Assembly: GCF_003112775.1 (NCBI RefSeq)
Contig: NZ_BFCH01000018.1
Location: forward strand, 1,185,369 to 1,249,368
DNA length: 64,000 nt
Origin: Mycobacterium montefiorense
GTDB lineage: Bacteria; Actinomycetota; Actinomycetes; Mycobacteriales; Mycobacteriaceae
Direction: 5' to 3'
The position numbers were made by a program, and so were the translations under genes. The number at the start of each line of letters is the position of its first letter. The stretch's first letter is position 1. The notes below the pieces were generated by a model. That model was given only the letters and a program-made list of their open reading frames with translations, did not search any database and was not told where the DNA came from. This document shows, one piece after another, positions 51,347 to 60,634 of the stretch.

Positions 51347-52705
51347 TCACATGCTGGCGATGAGCCGCTTGACCCGCTCATCGACCGCCCGGAAGGGGTC
51401 TTTGCACAGCACGGTCCGCTGCGCCTGGTCGTTGAGCTTCAGGTGGACCCAGTCGACGGTGAAGTCGCGGCCGGCCGCCTGAGCGGCGCTGATGAACTCG
51501 CCACGCAGCCTGGCACGGGTGGTCTGAGGCGGGTTGTCGACGGCCTCGGCGATGTCCTCATCGGTGGTGACGCGTGCCGCCAGACCCTTGCGCTGCAGCA
51601 GGTCGAAGACACCGCGACCGCGCTTGATGTCGTGATACGCCAGGTCCAGCTGGGCGATCTTCGGGTCGGACAGCTCCATGTTGTAACGGTCCTGATAGCG
51701 CTGGAACAGTTTGCGCTTGATCACCCAGTCGATCTCGGTGTCGACCTTGGCGAAGTCCTGGCTTTCGACGGCGTCGAGCTGCCGGCCCCACAGGTCGACG
51801 ACCTGCTCGATCTGCGCGTTGGGCTCCCGGGTCTGCAGGTGCTCGACGGCGCGGCTGTAGTACTCGCGCTGGATGTCCAGCGCGCTGGCCTGACGCCCGC
51901 CGGCCAGGCGCACCGGCCGGCGGCCGGTGACGTCGTGGCTGACCTCGCGGATCGCGCGGATCGGGTTGTCCAGCGAGAAGTCGCGGAAGGGCACACCGGA
52001 TTCGATCATCTCGAGCACCAGCGCGGCCGTGCCCACCTTGAGCATCGTGGTGGTCTCGCACATGTTCGAGTCGCCGACGATGACGTGCAACCGCCGGTAT
52101 TTCTCGGCATCGGCGTGCGGCTCGTCGCGGGTGTTGATGATCGGGCGGCTGCGAGTGGTGGCCGACGAAACGCCTTCCCAGATGTGCTCGGCGCGCTGCG
52201 ATAGGCAGAACGTCGCGGCCTTGGGTGTCTGCAGCACCTTGCCCGCCCCGCAGATCAGTTGGCGGGTGACCAGGAAGGGCAGCAGCACATCGGAAATCCG
52301 GGAGAACTCGCCGGCGCGCACGATCAGGTAGTTCTCGTGGCAGCCGTAGGAGTTGCCCGCAGAGTCGGTGTTGTTCTTGAACAGGTAGATGTCGCCGCCG
52401 ATGCCTTCGTCGGCAAGTCGCTGCTCGGCGTCTACCAGCAGGTCTTCCAGCACCCATTCGCCGGCCCGGTCGTGGGTGACCAGCTGCACCAGGCTGTCGC
52501 ACTCGGCGGTGGCGTACTCGGGGTGGCTGCCGACGTCGAGGTACAGGCGGGCGCCGTTACGCAAGAAGACGTTGGAGCTGCGGCCCCAGGACACCACCCG
52601 GCGGAAAAGGTAGCGGGCTACCTCGTCCGGCGACAGGCGGCGATGGCCGTGGAACGTGCAGGTGACACCGAACTCAGTCTCGATGCCCATGATTCGTCGC
52701 TGCAC
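51347..52705 (-). CDS. pafA: Pup-protein ligase PafA
   Basis: A 452-residue carboxylate-amine ligase, the same length as M. tuberculosis PafA (Rv2097c). Starts at GTG 52705 (MQRRIMGIETEFG). Glu9 and Asp57 (in 'GARLYLDVGSHPEYATAE'), both essential in the family, are present; 'HENYLIVRAGEFSR' and 'IINTRDEPHADAEKYRRLHV' are shared with Dop. It attaches the C-terminal glutamate of Pup to lysines of target proteins using ATP, marking them for the Mpa-proteasome. Divergent from the phosphodiesterase gene. Confidence 0.97.
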   Translation of the reverse strand: MQRRIMGIETEFGVTCTFHGHRRLSPDEVARYLFRRVVSWGRSSNVFLRNGARLYLDVGSHPEYATAECDSLVQLVTHDRAGEWVLEDLLVDAEQRLADEGIGGDIYLFKNNTDSAGNSYGCHENYLIVRAGEFSRISDVLLPFLVTRQLICGAGKVLQTPKAATFCLSQRAEHIWEGVSSATTRSRPIINTRDEPHADAEKYRRLHVIVGDSNMCETTTMLKVGTAALVLEMIESGVPFRDFSLDNPIRAIREVSHDVTGRRPVRLAGGRQASALDIQREYYSRAVEHLQTREPNAQIEQVVDLWGRQLDAVESQDFAKVDTEIDWVIKRKLFQRYQDRYNMELSDPKIAQLDLAYHDIKRGRGVFDLLQRKGLAARVTTDEDIAEAVDNPPQTTRARLRGEFISAAQAAGRDFTVDWVHLKLNDQAQRTVLCKDPFRAVDERVKRLIASM

Positions 52706-52911
52706 ACAATTGAGGGTACTTGCTGTGTCGCCGCGGCGGTCAGCAAGCCGCCCGGCGAGTGGTGCTAATTGACTAACACACGGATTTAGCCGCCACGCTG
52801 GACGAGCCCCAACGAACGATCGTAATCCCGGATGCGAGTCCGACCGCCGTGTACAATTTGTGGTGCTCGTTACCGCGAGCCCAGTCGTTTTAGAAAGGCT
52901 TCGTCAGCCCT

Positions 52912-53859
52912 GTGGACAGATCCAGGGTCGCGGAATACCCGCGGCCGGACCACGTCATCGCACACATCAGCGACACCCACCTCATAGCCGGCGACGGCGA
53001 CCTCTACGGCGACGTCGACGCGGAGGCTCGATTATCCGAGCTGCTTGAGCGGCTTGAGACTTCCCAAATACGCCCCGACGCAGTCATTTTCACCGGCGAC
53101 CTGGCCGACAAGGGACAGCCCGGGGCTTACCACAAGCTGCGCTGCCTGGTTGAGCCGTTGGCCGATCGCCTTGGAGCTGAAGTCATCTGGGTGATGGGTA
53201 ACCACGACAACCGAGCGGCACTGCGCGAGCATCTGTTGCGCGAGGCTCCGACGATGGCGCCGATGGACCGGGTGCACGATATCGCGGGTTTGCGGGTAAT
53301 CGTCTTGGACACTTCGGTTCCCGGCTACCACCACGGGGAGATCGCGCCGGCGCAGTTGCAGTGGCTCACGGCGCAGCTGGCCGAACCCGCCCCCTTCGGC
53401 ACCATCCTCGCGATGCACCACCCGCCGATTCCCTGCGTGCAGGACCTCTCCGTCATGGTAGAGCTGCGCGATCAAGGCCCACTTGCCACGGTCCTGCGTG
53501 GCACCGATGTGCGCAGCATCCTCGCCGGACACCTGCACTACTCGACCTCGGCGACCTTTGCCGGCATTCCTGTTTCGGTCGCCTCGGCCAGCTGCTATTC
53601 CCAGGACCTCCTGACGGCGGGGACCCGGGGTCGCGATAGTGCACAGGCATTCAATCTCGTGCACTGCTACCCAGAAACTGTGGTACACACCGTTATTCCG
53701 CTGACCACCGGTCCCACTGTGGGACGGTTCGTACGGCCGGCGGCCGTGAGCCGAGAACTCGCCGACGCCGGGGTGAGTATTCTTCCGGCCAGCCGGATAC
53801 CGCGCATCGCACATCAGCTCGCGCGCACATGGCCAGCTGCCAGCCGACGCACGGACTAA
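52912..53859 (+). CDS. Rv0805-like class III cyclic nucleotide phosphodiesterase (metallophosphoesterase)
   Basis: A 315-residue protein from GTG 52912. Metal-binding motifs of calcineurin-like phosphoesterases appear in order: 'HISDTHL', 'FTGDLADKG', 'VMGNHDN', 'AMHHPPIP' and 'LAGHLHYS'. The sequence is close to M. tuberculosis Rv0805 (cAMP/2',3'-cAMP phosphodiesterase, 318 residues), including 'EYPRPDHVIAHISDTHL' and a long C-terminal region. In M. tuberculosis Rv0805 lies far from the Pup locus, next to cpsY (Rv0806c); here the same convergent pair sits between pafA and prcA. Probable role: hydrolysis of cyclic nucleotides or related phosphodiesters, possibly cell-wall effects. Confidence 0.9.
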   Translation: MDRSRVAEYPRPDHVIAHISDTHLIAGDGDLYGDVDAEARLSELLERLETSQIRPDAVIFTGDLADKGQPGAYHKLRCLVEPLADRLGAEVIWVMGNHDNRAALREHLLREAPTMAPMDRVHDIAGLRVIVLDTSVPGYHHGEIAPAQLQWLTAQLAEPAPFGTILAMHHPPIPCVQDLSVMVELRDQGPLATVLRGTDVRSILAGHLHYSTSATFAGIPVSVASASCYSQDLLTAGTRGRDSAQAFNLVHCYPETVVHTVIPLTTGPTVGRFVRPAAVSRELADAGVSILPASRIPRIAHQLARTWPAASRRTD

Positions 53860-53883
53860 CGCACCTTCACTCGCCGCCGATTT

Positions 53884-55395
53884 TCAGTCGTCTTCGGCTC
53901 CTCGCTCCCACGGCGCGGGCACCGGGAAGTACCGGTCCAGAAACTCGCCGACAACATGCGCCCGCTCGCCCATGCTCACTTCCGGGAAGCTGCCATCGTT
54001 GAGGCAGAAGAAGTCGAACTTGCGCTTCCTCAGCAGCTGCGGCAATTTGGCCAGCCCCGACCGCATTGTGGTGTCGACGTAGAGCACCTTTGCGCACTCG
54101 TGCTGAACCGCACGGCCAGTCATCAATGCGTAGTAGTGGTACAGCGAATTGGTCACCGAGATGTCGGTGCTGGCGCGAAAGCGGCTCGCTTGAGTGCGCG
54201 CGAACTCCTGCGGAAACTCACGCTCGAGTTCCAGCAACACGCTCTTGCGCAGCGGGGCAGCGCTGTGCTCGAGGTGGCGCGTGATGACCTTCCCGAACTT
54301 GTCCCACAGCAACTGCCGGTTGACGCGCGCTGCGTTCTCGAAGCCGCTGCGCTCCGGATGGTTGGCGCCAAGTCCGATGCGTGTGCCCGCTTCGATGAAC
54401 TTCGTGACGCCTCCCGGCGAGAAGAACATTGTGGGTGAAACGGGCCGGCCGAAGAACATGTCATCGTTCGAGTAGAGGAAATGCTCTGCCAGACCTGGGA
54501 TGTGGTGCAGCTGGCTCTCGACCGCGTGGCTGTTGTACACCGGCAACGCCGATAGATCGGTGAAGTGATCCTCGGCGCGCACGATGGTGACCTTCGGGTG
54601 GGCAGCGAGCCACCCGGGAACCGGCGAATCCGTCGCGACGAAAATCCGTCGCACCCATGGTGCGAAGGCGTGCACCGAGCGCAGCGCGTACTTCAATTCG
54701 TCGATCTGACGGATGCGCGCATCGGCTTCATCGCCTTCGCCGACAACCTGCCCCGCCATCGCCGCCGCGCGCCGTGCGCAGAACTCCGGGTCGTTGCCGT
54801 CCACCCAGGAGAACACCATGTCGATGTCGAACGTCACGTCGCCGGCGTGGGGGGCGAACATCCCGTCGATCGTCCGCCACGTGCGGCCGAACATATCGAC
54901 GGTGGTGTACGCGATGTCGGCGAGCACCAACACCTTGCGCGTGAGCGAATTCTCGATCGGACAAATCGCCTGCATCCCATCGAAGACCCAGAACTGCAGC
55001 TCGACCCCGGCAGATGCGCCGTAACGCAGCCCAAAACGCGAGCATTCCCGGTGGCGAAACACCCGCAGCAACCGCGGGTCCGGGTCTGCCGACAGCAGGC
55101 CATCACCCAGGTAAATCGAGCGGCGCCCGGTCCCGTCGAGGATCTTGGCGCGCAGCGGCACTTCAAGACATGCGGACATCAGAGTCTCGGCGACCCGGGC
55201 GCGCAACGCGATGTCCACGACAAGCGCCGGGCGGCCGTCCGCACCGCGGATCAGAACGAAAGGGATGCCCGCCATGTTCAGTTCGTCGCAGACGAACAAC
55301 AGGTCGGCCAACATCGCCTCATACGGAGTCAGGCGCACCTCATCCGCCGAGCTGATTGAGCCCGCCCGGGGGGCGACATCGACCAATCTGGTCAT
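53884..55395 (-). CDS. cpsY: Stealth-family exopolysaccharide phosphotransferase (CpsY-like)
   Basis: A 503-residue protein. Stealth conserved regions are visible: CR1 'DIDMVFSWVDGNDPEF' (about residues 191-206), CR2 'IDELKYALRSVHAFAPWVRR' with 'IFVATDSPVPGWL', the 'FLYSNDDMFFGRP' block, CR3 and CR4 further on ('NSLYHYYALMTG', 'FFCLNDG'). Stealth proteins transfer hexose-1-phosphate in capsule-like polysaccharide synthesis; M. tuberculosis Rv0806c (CpsY) is the recalled match. No membrane helix seen. Convergent with the Rv0805-like gene (24 bp), as in the Rv0805-Rv0806c pair. ATG 55395. Confidence 0.9.
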   Translation of the reverse strand: MTRLVDVAPRAGSISSADEVRLTPYEAMLADLLFVCDELNMAGIPFVLIRGADGRPALVVDIALRARVAETLMSACLEVPLRAKILDGTGRRSIYLGDGLLSADPDPRLLRVFRHRECSRFGLRYGASAGVELQFWVFDGMQAICPIENSLTRKVLVLADIAYTTVDMFGRTWRTIDGMFAPHAGDVTFDIDMVFSWVDGNDPEFCARRAAAMAGQVVGEGDEADARIRQIDELKYALRSVHAFAPWVRRIFVATDSPVPGWLAAHPKVTIVRAEDHFTDLSALPVYNSHAVESQLHHIPGLAEHFLYSNDDMFFGRPVSPTMFFSPGGVTKFIEAGTRIGLGANHPERSGFENAARVNRQLLWDKFGKVITRHLEHSAAPLRKSVLLELEREFPQEFARTQASRFRASTDISVTNSLYHYYALMTGRAVQHECAKVLYVDTTMRSGLAKLPQLLRKRKFDFFCLNDGSFPEVSMGERAHVVGEFLDRYFPVPAPWERGAEDD

Positions 55396-55779
55396 GGGAA
55401 CACCTGCCTTCCACAGTCAATACGGGTCACGACATGCACAAAGAGGGAACCCGCGAAGCGGAATAGCAGGCGATGCTGCCCCCACACGTTGAGCTTCGGC
55501 ACTGAGCGACGTATCCCCGGGGAGCCGGGAAAGCCACTTGGGACCACCCCTTAAGCCGGGGAGATCTGTCCTGATCTTGGGCGTCTCTCGACGTCGTCAG
55601 ATCAGTGGCCTGTGTTCGTTCAGGAGCCTCGCCTAACGAGGTGCCTCAGCAGGCTAGCTCCGTTTCAGGCTTCCGGCAACACGCTTTCGCGTGCGAAGAC
55701 GCAGCCGAAGCGCGTGGTGCGGCTCAAGTCCCACGTCACGCCCGCCCCCACAGTCGCCTCGCGCTTAGCCGCGCGTCGG
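55396..55779. other. 384-bp gene-free region between cpsY-like and prcA, rich in inverted repeats
   Basis: No credible coding sequence on either strand. Several complementary stretches are visible, for example around 55515-55563 ('ccccggggagccggg' and 'ccccttaagccgggg'), 55571-55604 ('ctgatcttggg' and 'cagatcag') and 55680-55696 ('cgctttcgcgtgcgaag'). It could be a 5' leader of the minus-strand cpsY-like gene, a terminator for it or for prcA, a structured RNA, or the scar of an insertion. No known riboswitch was recognised. Confidence 0.4.
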
Positions 55780-56544
55780 CTACTCGGACGGCTCTTCGGG
55801 CGCCGAGGTGCCCTTGTCAGGCGACTTGGAGACCGATTTGGGCAGTAGCACCTCGAGGGCGGATCCCGTCATCCGCCGGAACGCGCGCCGCGGCCGGTTG
55901 GCGTCCAGGATGGCGACCTCGAGATTGGCTACGTCCAGTGCAGGCTGGTCGCCGTTCGAGGAGTCGGCGCTGCCGGCCCGCAGCGCGTCGATCGCGATCC
56001 CCAAAGCTTCGCGCAGGTCGGCGTTTTCGGCGTACGACTCCTTGAGTGCGGTCGTGATCGGCTCTGTGGTTCCGCCCATCACCACGAAGTGCGGCTCGTC
56101 GGCGATGGACCCGTCGTAGGTGATCCGGTACAACTCAGGCGGTTTCGTCTCGCCGTAGTGCGCAACCTCGGCGACGCACAGCTCGACCTCGTAGGGCTTG
56201 GCTTGCTCGGTGAAGATGGTGCCGAGGGTCTGCGCGTAGACGTTGGCCAGCTGCCGGCCGGTGACATCGCGGCGGTCGTAGGCGTAGCCGCGGGTGTCGG
56301 CGAACTGAATGCCCCCACGGCGCAGATTGTCGAATTCGTTGAACTTGCCCGCGGCCGCAAAGCCGACACGGTCGTAGACTTCGCTGATCTTCTGCAGCGA
56401 GCGCGACGGATTCTCCGCGACGAAAAGCACGCCGCCGGAGTAGGCCAGCGCCACCACGCTGCGGCCCCGCGCGATGCCCTTGCGCGCGAGCTCGCTGCGC
56501 TCACGCATCGCCTGCTCAGGCGAGATGAAATACGGGAAGCTCAC
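55780..56544 (-). CDS. prcA: Proteasome alpha subunit PrcA
   Basis: A 254-residue alpha-type subunit with the gate-forming N-terminus 'MSFPYFISPEQAMRERSELA', the alpha-type 'RGRSVVALAYSGGVLFVAEN' strand and 'QFADTRGYAYDRRDVTGRQL'. It forms the outer heptameric rings that control entry to the 20S core and bind Mpa. The start overlaps the prcB stop by 4 bp (ATGA). The last about 20 residues are polar and variable relative to M. tuberculosis. Confidence 0.97.
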   Translation of the reverse strand: MSFPYFISPEQAMRERSELARKGIARGRSVVALAYSGGVLFVAENPSRSLQKISEVYDRVGFAAAGKFNEFDNLRRGGIQFADTRGYAYDRRDVTGRQLANVYAQTLGTIFTEQAKPYEVELCVAEVAHYGETKPPELYRITYDGSIADEPHFVVMGGTTEPITTALKESYAENADLREALGIAIDALRAGSADSSNGDQPALDVANLEVAILDANRPRRAFRRMTGSALEVLLPKSVSKSPDKGTSAPEEPSE

Positions 56545-57422
56545 TTCTCACCGCCATCCGGACCGAAAGTGTCAGCGCGCGAGCGGCTTTCGATGACCTC
56601 CCGGGCCAGTTCGGCGATCCGGCTCTCGGGCACGTCGACTGCTCCTTCGGCACCGATGGTGACCGCCGTGGGGAAGATGCCGCGAACCAGATCCGGTCCC
56701 CCGGTGGCGGAATCGTCGTCGGCGGCGTCGTAGAGCGCTTCCACGGCGACTCGCACCGCGGAATCGGCGTCGGTGACTCGGGAATACAGCTTCTTGATCG
56801 AGGACTTGGCGAAGATCGACCCCGACCCCACCGACTGGTATCCCTCTTCCTCGATGTTCCAGCCACCCGCCGCGTCGAACGACACTATGCGCCCGGCGCT
56901 TTCGGGATCGGCCGCGTGGATGTCGTAGCCCGCCAGCAGCGGCAGGGCCACCAGCCCTTGCATCGCGGCGGCGAGGTTGCCGCGCACCATGATCGCGAGC
57001 CGGTTTACCTTGCCGGCGAAGGTGAGCGGTACGCCTTCCAGCTTCTCGTAGTGCTCAAGCTCCACGGCATAGAGGCGGGCGAATTCGACCGCGATCGCGG
57101 CCGTGCCGGCGATGCCGGTCGCGGTGTAGTCGTCGGTGATGTAGACCTTTTTGACGTCGCGGCCGGCGATCATGTTGCCCTGCGTGGAGCGCCGGTCACC
57201 GGCGATGAGCACACCGCCGGGATATTTCAGGGCGACGATCGTGGTGCCGTGCGGCAGATGCCCGGCGTCACCGCCGGATTGACCTCCACCGCCACCCAGC
57301 ACTGCGGGTAGCAATTCCGGCGCCTGGCGGCGCAACAGGTCGGCGAACGAGGACGTGTTTACAGCAGAGAATCCGGGTAGTGACGAGTTAGTGGGCAGGC
57401 GATCGGGGAAAGACCAGGTCAC
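56541..57422 (-). CDS. prcB: Proteasome beta subunit PrcB
   Basis: A 293-residue precursor. The propeptide (about residues 1-59) ends before the catalytic Thr60 in 'HGTTIVALKYPGGVLIAGDR'; autocleavage gives an N-terminal Thr protease, with Asp and Lys of the active site in the same region ('AGDRRST', 'DVKKVYI'). It forms the inner rings of the 20S core. Its start overlaps the pup stop by 4 bp, so pup-prcB-prcA are translationally coupled. Confidence 0.97.
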   Translation of the reverse strand: MTWSFPDRLPTNSSLPGFSAVNTSSFADLLRRQAPELLPAVLGGGGGQSGGDAGHLPHGTTIVALKYPGGVLIAGDRRSTQGNMIAGRDVKKVYITDDYTATGIAGTAAIAVEFARLYAVELEHYEKLEGVPLTFAGKVNRLAIMVRGNLAAAMQGLVALPLLAGYDIHAADPESAGRIVSFDAAGGWNIEEEGYQSVGSGSIFAKSSIKKLYSRVTDADSAVRVAVEALYDAADDDSATGGPDLVRGIFPTAVTIGAEGAVDVPESRIAELAREVIESRSRADTFGPDGGEK

Positions 57423-57613
57423 TGTCCGCCCTTTTGGACGTACGCACGAACGAAGTCCTCCGCGTTTTCCTCAAGGACGTCGTCAATCTCGTCGAGCAAG
57501 TCGTCGGTCTCCTCGGTCAGTTTCTCGCGACGCTCTTGACCCGCGGCTGTGGTGCCAACGACGTCATCGTCGTCGCCGCCGCCTCCGCCACGCTTGGTCT
57601 GCTCCTGCGCCAT
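57419..57613 (-). CDS. pup: Prokaryotic ubiquitin-like protein Pup
   Basis: A 64-residue, acidic, mostly disordered protein with the standard features: Gln/Gly/Asp-rich N-terminus, central helix 'REKLTEETDDLLDEIDDVLE' that binds Mpa, and C-terminus 'AYVQKGGQ'. The terminal Gln must be deamidated to Glu by Dop before PafA can ligate it, as in mycobacteria. First of the pup-prcB-prcA genes, about 100 bp downstream of dop. Confidence 0.98.
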   Translation of the reverse strand: MAQEQTKRGGGGGDDDDVVGTTAAGQERREKLTEETDDLLDEIDDVLEENAEDFVRAYVQKGGQ

Positions 57614-57715
57614 CGCCGCCTCCTGCTTCGTCTGGGCTGTTCACCGGCCGCTTAAACATGCCCGCTGGTATCTCTACCCTACCGGTCGAACCCGACGTTC
57701 TTCGGTTAACAAGCC

Positions 57716-59224
57716 TCAGCTCGTCAGTTGTTCCACCAGTTCGACGGCACTGTCAACGGAGTCCAGCAAGGCCCCGACATGCGCCTTGCTGCCCCGCAGC
57801 GGCTCCAGCGTCGGAATGCGCACCAGCGAATCGCCACCGAGATCGAAAATCACCGAGTCCCAACTGGCTGCGGCGATGTCGGCCCCGAACCTGCGCAGGC
57901 ACTCGCCGCGGAAATACGCGCGGGTGTCGGTCGGCGGATTGTCGACCGCCTCGATCACCTGGTGCTCGCTGACCAGACGCTTCATCGAGCCACGCGCCAC
58001 CAGCCGGTTGTACAGGCCCTTGTCCAGCCGGACATCGGAATACTGCAGGTCGACAAGGTGCAGTCGGGGTGCCGACCAGGCTAGGTTCTCGCGCTGCCGG
58101 AAACCCTCGAACAGTCGCAGCTTGGCCGGCCAGTCCAGCAGCTCCGCGCATTCCATCGGGTCGCGCTCAAGCAGATCAAGCACGTGTGCCCAGGTTTCCA
58201 CGACGTCGGCGGCCCGCGGATCGGGGTCGCGACCGTCGACCAGCTTGGCCACCCGGTCGAGGTACATCCGTTGCAGCGCAAGAGCAGTCAGTTCCCGGCC
58301 GTCCGCCATGGCCACCGCGACGCGCAGCGACGGGTCACGGCTGATCGCGTGGACCGCGTGCACTGGCCGGGCCAACGCCAGGTCGCTCAGGTCGATCCCG
58401 TGCTGCGGGCCTTCTTCGATCAGGTCCAGCACCAGCGCCGTGGTGCCCAGCTTCAGGTAGGTCGACGTCTCGGCGAGGTTAGCGTCGCCGATGATGACGT
58501 GTAGCCGGCGGTACCGGTCGGCGTCGGCGTGCGGTTCGTCGCGGGTGTTGATGATGCCGCGCTTCAGTGTCGTCTCCAGCCCGACCTCGACTTCGATGTA
58601 GTCGGAGCGCTGGGACAGCTGGAAGCCGGGCTCGTCACCCGAGGGGCCGATACCGACCCGGCCGGAGCCGGTGACGACCTGCCGGGACACTAAAAACGGG
58701 GTCAGACCGGCGATGATCGACGAAAACGGCGTCTGCCGGCTCATCAGGTAGTTCTCGTGCGATCCGTACGAGGCACCCTTGCCGTCGACGTTGTTCTTGT
58801 AAAGCTGCAGCTTGGCGGCTCCGGGCACGCTGGCGACGTGCCGCGCGGCGGCCTCCATCACCCGCTCGCCGGCTTTGTCCCAGATCACGGCGTCCAGCGG
58901 GTCGGTGCACTCGGGCGCGGAGTATTCGGGGTGCGCGTGGTCGACATAGAGCCGCGCCCCGTTGGTCAGGATCATGTTCGCGGCACCGACCTCGTCGGCG
59001 TCGACCACCGGCGGCGGCCCGGCCGAACGGCTCAGGTCGAAACCTCGGGCGTCGCGCAGCGGCGACTCCACCTCGTAATCCCAGCGGGTGCGCTTGGCGC
59101 GTTGGATGCCGGCGGCGGCCGCGTAGGCCAGCACCGCCTGAGTCGAAGTAAGGATCGGGTTGGCAGTTGGGTCGGACGGCGACGAAATGCCGTACTCGAC
59201 CTCCGTCCCGATAATCCGTTGCAT
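57716..59224 (-). CDS. dop: Pup deamidase/depupylase Dop
   Basis: A 502-residue glutamine-synthetase-like enzyme, homologous to PafA. Started at ATG 59224 (MQRIIGTEVEYG); the reading frame continues upstream only as a shadow. Glu8 and Asp95 (in 'NGARLYVDHAHPEYSAPE') are the expected active-site acids. Also present: 'SYGSHENYLMSRQ' and 'IINTRDEPHADADRYRRLHV'. Converts the C-terminal Gln of Pup to Glu and removes Pup from substrates. Upstream of pup; divergent from the Rv2113-like gene across 219 bp. Confidence 0.97.
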   Translation of the reverse strand: MQRIIGTEVEYGISSPSDPTANPILTSTQAVLAYAAAAGIQRAKRTRWDYEVESPLRDARGFDLSRSAGPPPVVDADEVGAANMILTNGARLYVDHAHPEYSAPECTDPLDAVIWDKAGERVMEAAARHVASVPGAAKLQLYKNNVDGKGASYGSHENYLMSRQTPFSSIIAGLTPFLVSRQVVTGSGRVGIGPSGDEPGFQLSQRSDYIEVEVGLETTLKRGIINTRDEPHADADRYRRLHVIIGDANLAETSTYLKLGTTALVLDLIEEGPQHGIDLSDLALARPVHAVHAISRDPSLRVAVAMADGRELTALALQRMYLDRVAKLVDGRDPDPRAADVVETWAHVLDLLERDPMECAELLDWPAKLRLFEGFRQRENLAWSAPRLHLVDLQYSDVRLDKGLYNRLVARGSMKRLVSEHQVIEAVDNPPTDTRAYFRGECLRRFGADIAAASWDSVIFDLGGDSLVRIPTLEPLRGSKAHVGALLDSVDSAVELVEQLTS

Positions 59225-59443
59225 CCGTTCAGCGTAGGCCTGGCAACGACGTGCCCGGCGTTGGGGCAACCGCGCGGCCGATACGGGCCTGCCGCCGATC
59301 GTCGAAACATCTTCTGGCTGAAGATGCTTCAGGAGCAGACGGGCGCACCGCCCGACGGCCGTGGCGGCACCCGCCGAACGCGCCGCCGAACAAATCCTGA
59401 CCTGCGTGAAAACGCCCAACACAGGGGTTGCTGCGCCACTAGG

Positions 59444-60631
59444 GTGACCCGGTGTGGACCTAACTTTGCGCCGCACACCGGGCAGCCAGAAGGCGGCGAC
59501 AGCCGAGGCGGAACAGTGGTTCCTCGAGCGCGTTTGCCGTCCGTGCTGACCCGGCGGGGCCGATGGCGACGGCTCTGGCCGCGGTCCGCTCCGATGCTGG
59601 CCGCGTGGACGGGAGTCGAGGCCTGCCTGCTGGGCGTCTATTTCGTCAGCAACGGCCGCGAGGTCTTCATTGATGGGACACCGACCACCCGGCAATGGGT
59701 CATCCTCGCGTTGCTCGCGGCCGCTCTCCCGCTGGCCGCTCTGGTCGGCTGGCTGGTGTCGCGGGTATCGGACGGGCGCGCCCGCGCGACGATCGCGACC
59801 GCAGCGCTGGCGTTTGCGATCGTCTGCGGGTTCGTCGAAAGCGGCCCGATTCAACTGACCCGGGACGCCGCGATTCTGGGCCTGGTGCTGCTGCTGACCG
59901 GCTCGGGCGTCGGATCGGTGCTCGCCTGGGCGGTGCGCATGACGTTCGAACACCTTGCCACGGTCGGCACGCTGGCGATCAGGGCGCTGCCGATTGTGCT
60001 GCTGACCGCGTTGGTGTTCTTCAACACCTACGTCTGGCTGATGGCGGCAACTATTAACGGGAAGCGGATCTCGCTGGCCATATTCTTTCTGCTCGGCATC
60101 GCGGGGGCGTTCGTCGTGTCCAAGACCGTGGAACGAGTGAGGCCGCTGCTGAAGTCGACGGCGTCGCTGCCCGAGGGCAGCGACAGCCTTGCCAACACTC
60201 CCTTCGCGGCGATGCTTGACCCGTCGCCGGGCTCAGTGCTGAGAAAGTCGGAACGCCTCAATGTGGTTTTCCTGCTGGCTGCCTCGCAACTAGTCGAGAT
60301 CCTGGTGGTGGCAATCGTCGGCGCCACGATGTATCTCATTCTCGGGCTGATCATTCTGACGCCGCAGCTGCTCAACGAATGGACCCACACCTACGTCAGC
60401 ACCGCGACAGTCATGGGATGGATACTGCCCGTACCGGATTCGCTGATCCACATGTGCCTGTTCCTCGGCGCGTTGACGTTCATGTACATCAGCGCCCGCG
60501 CCGTCGACGACGCCGAGTACCGGGGCATGTTCCTCGATCCACTCATCGACGACTTGCATGTCTCGCTAGCTGCCCGCAACCGCTACCGAGGCGCCATCAA
60601 CTGCGTCGCCACGACGACAGAAAGCGAGTAA
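59444..60631 (+). CDS. Polytopic membrane protein (Rv2113-like)
   Basis: A 395-residue protein if started at GTG 59444, about the length of M. tuberculosis Rv2113 (397). Basic N-terminus 'LPSVLTRRGRWRRLWPRSAP', then about eight hydrophobic helices between residues 45 and 360, with a cytoplasmic loop around 235-280 ('VERVRPLLKSTASLPEGSDS'). No family function is known. The long open frame upstream (over dop) is a shadow. Followed after 3 bp by the Rv2114-like gene, so the two are co-transcribed; conserved location beside the proteasome genes hints at a link but nothing more. Confidence 0.85.
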   Translation: MTRCGPNFAPHTGQPEGGDSRGGTVVPRARLPSVLTRRGRWRRLWPRSAPMLAAWTGVEACLLGVYFVSNGREVFIDGTPTTRQWVILALLAAALPLAALVGWLVSRVSDGRARATIATAALAFAIVCGFVESGPIQLTRDAAILGLVLLLTGSGVGSVLAWAVRMTFEHLATVGTLAIRALPIVLLTALVFFNTYVWLMAATINGKRISLAIFFLLGIAGAFVVSKTVERVRPLLKSTASLPEGSDSLANTPFAAMLDPSPGSVLRKSERLNVVFLLAASQLVEILVVAIVGATMYLILGLIILTPQLLNEWTHTYVSTATVMGWILPVPDSLIHMCLFLGALTFMYISARAVDDAEYRGMFLDPLIDDLHVSLAARNRYRGAINCVATTTESE

Positions 60632-60634
60632 CAA

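Noticed and set aside
55501..55575. Possible ydaO (c-di-AMP) or cobalamin riboswitch in the spacer before prcA
   Set aside because: Only short GC-rich resemblances; the conserved order of motifs could not be matched on either strand.
58757..59443. Upstream part of the long + strand frame leading into the Rv2113-like gene
   Set aside because: Antisense to dop; the membrane protein length and N-terminus fit a start near 59444.
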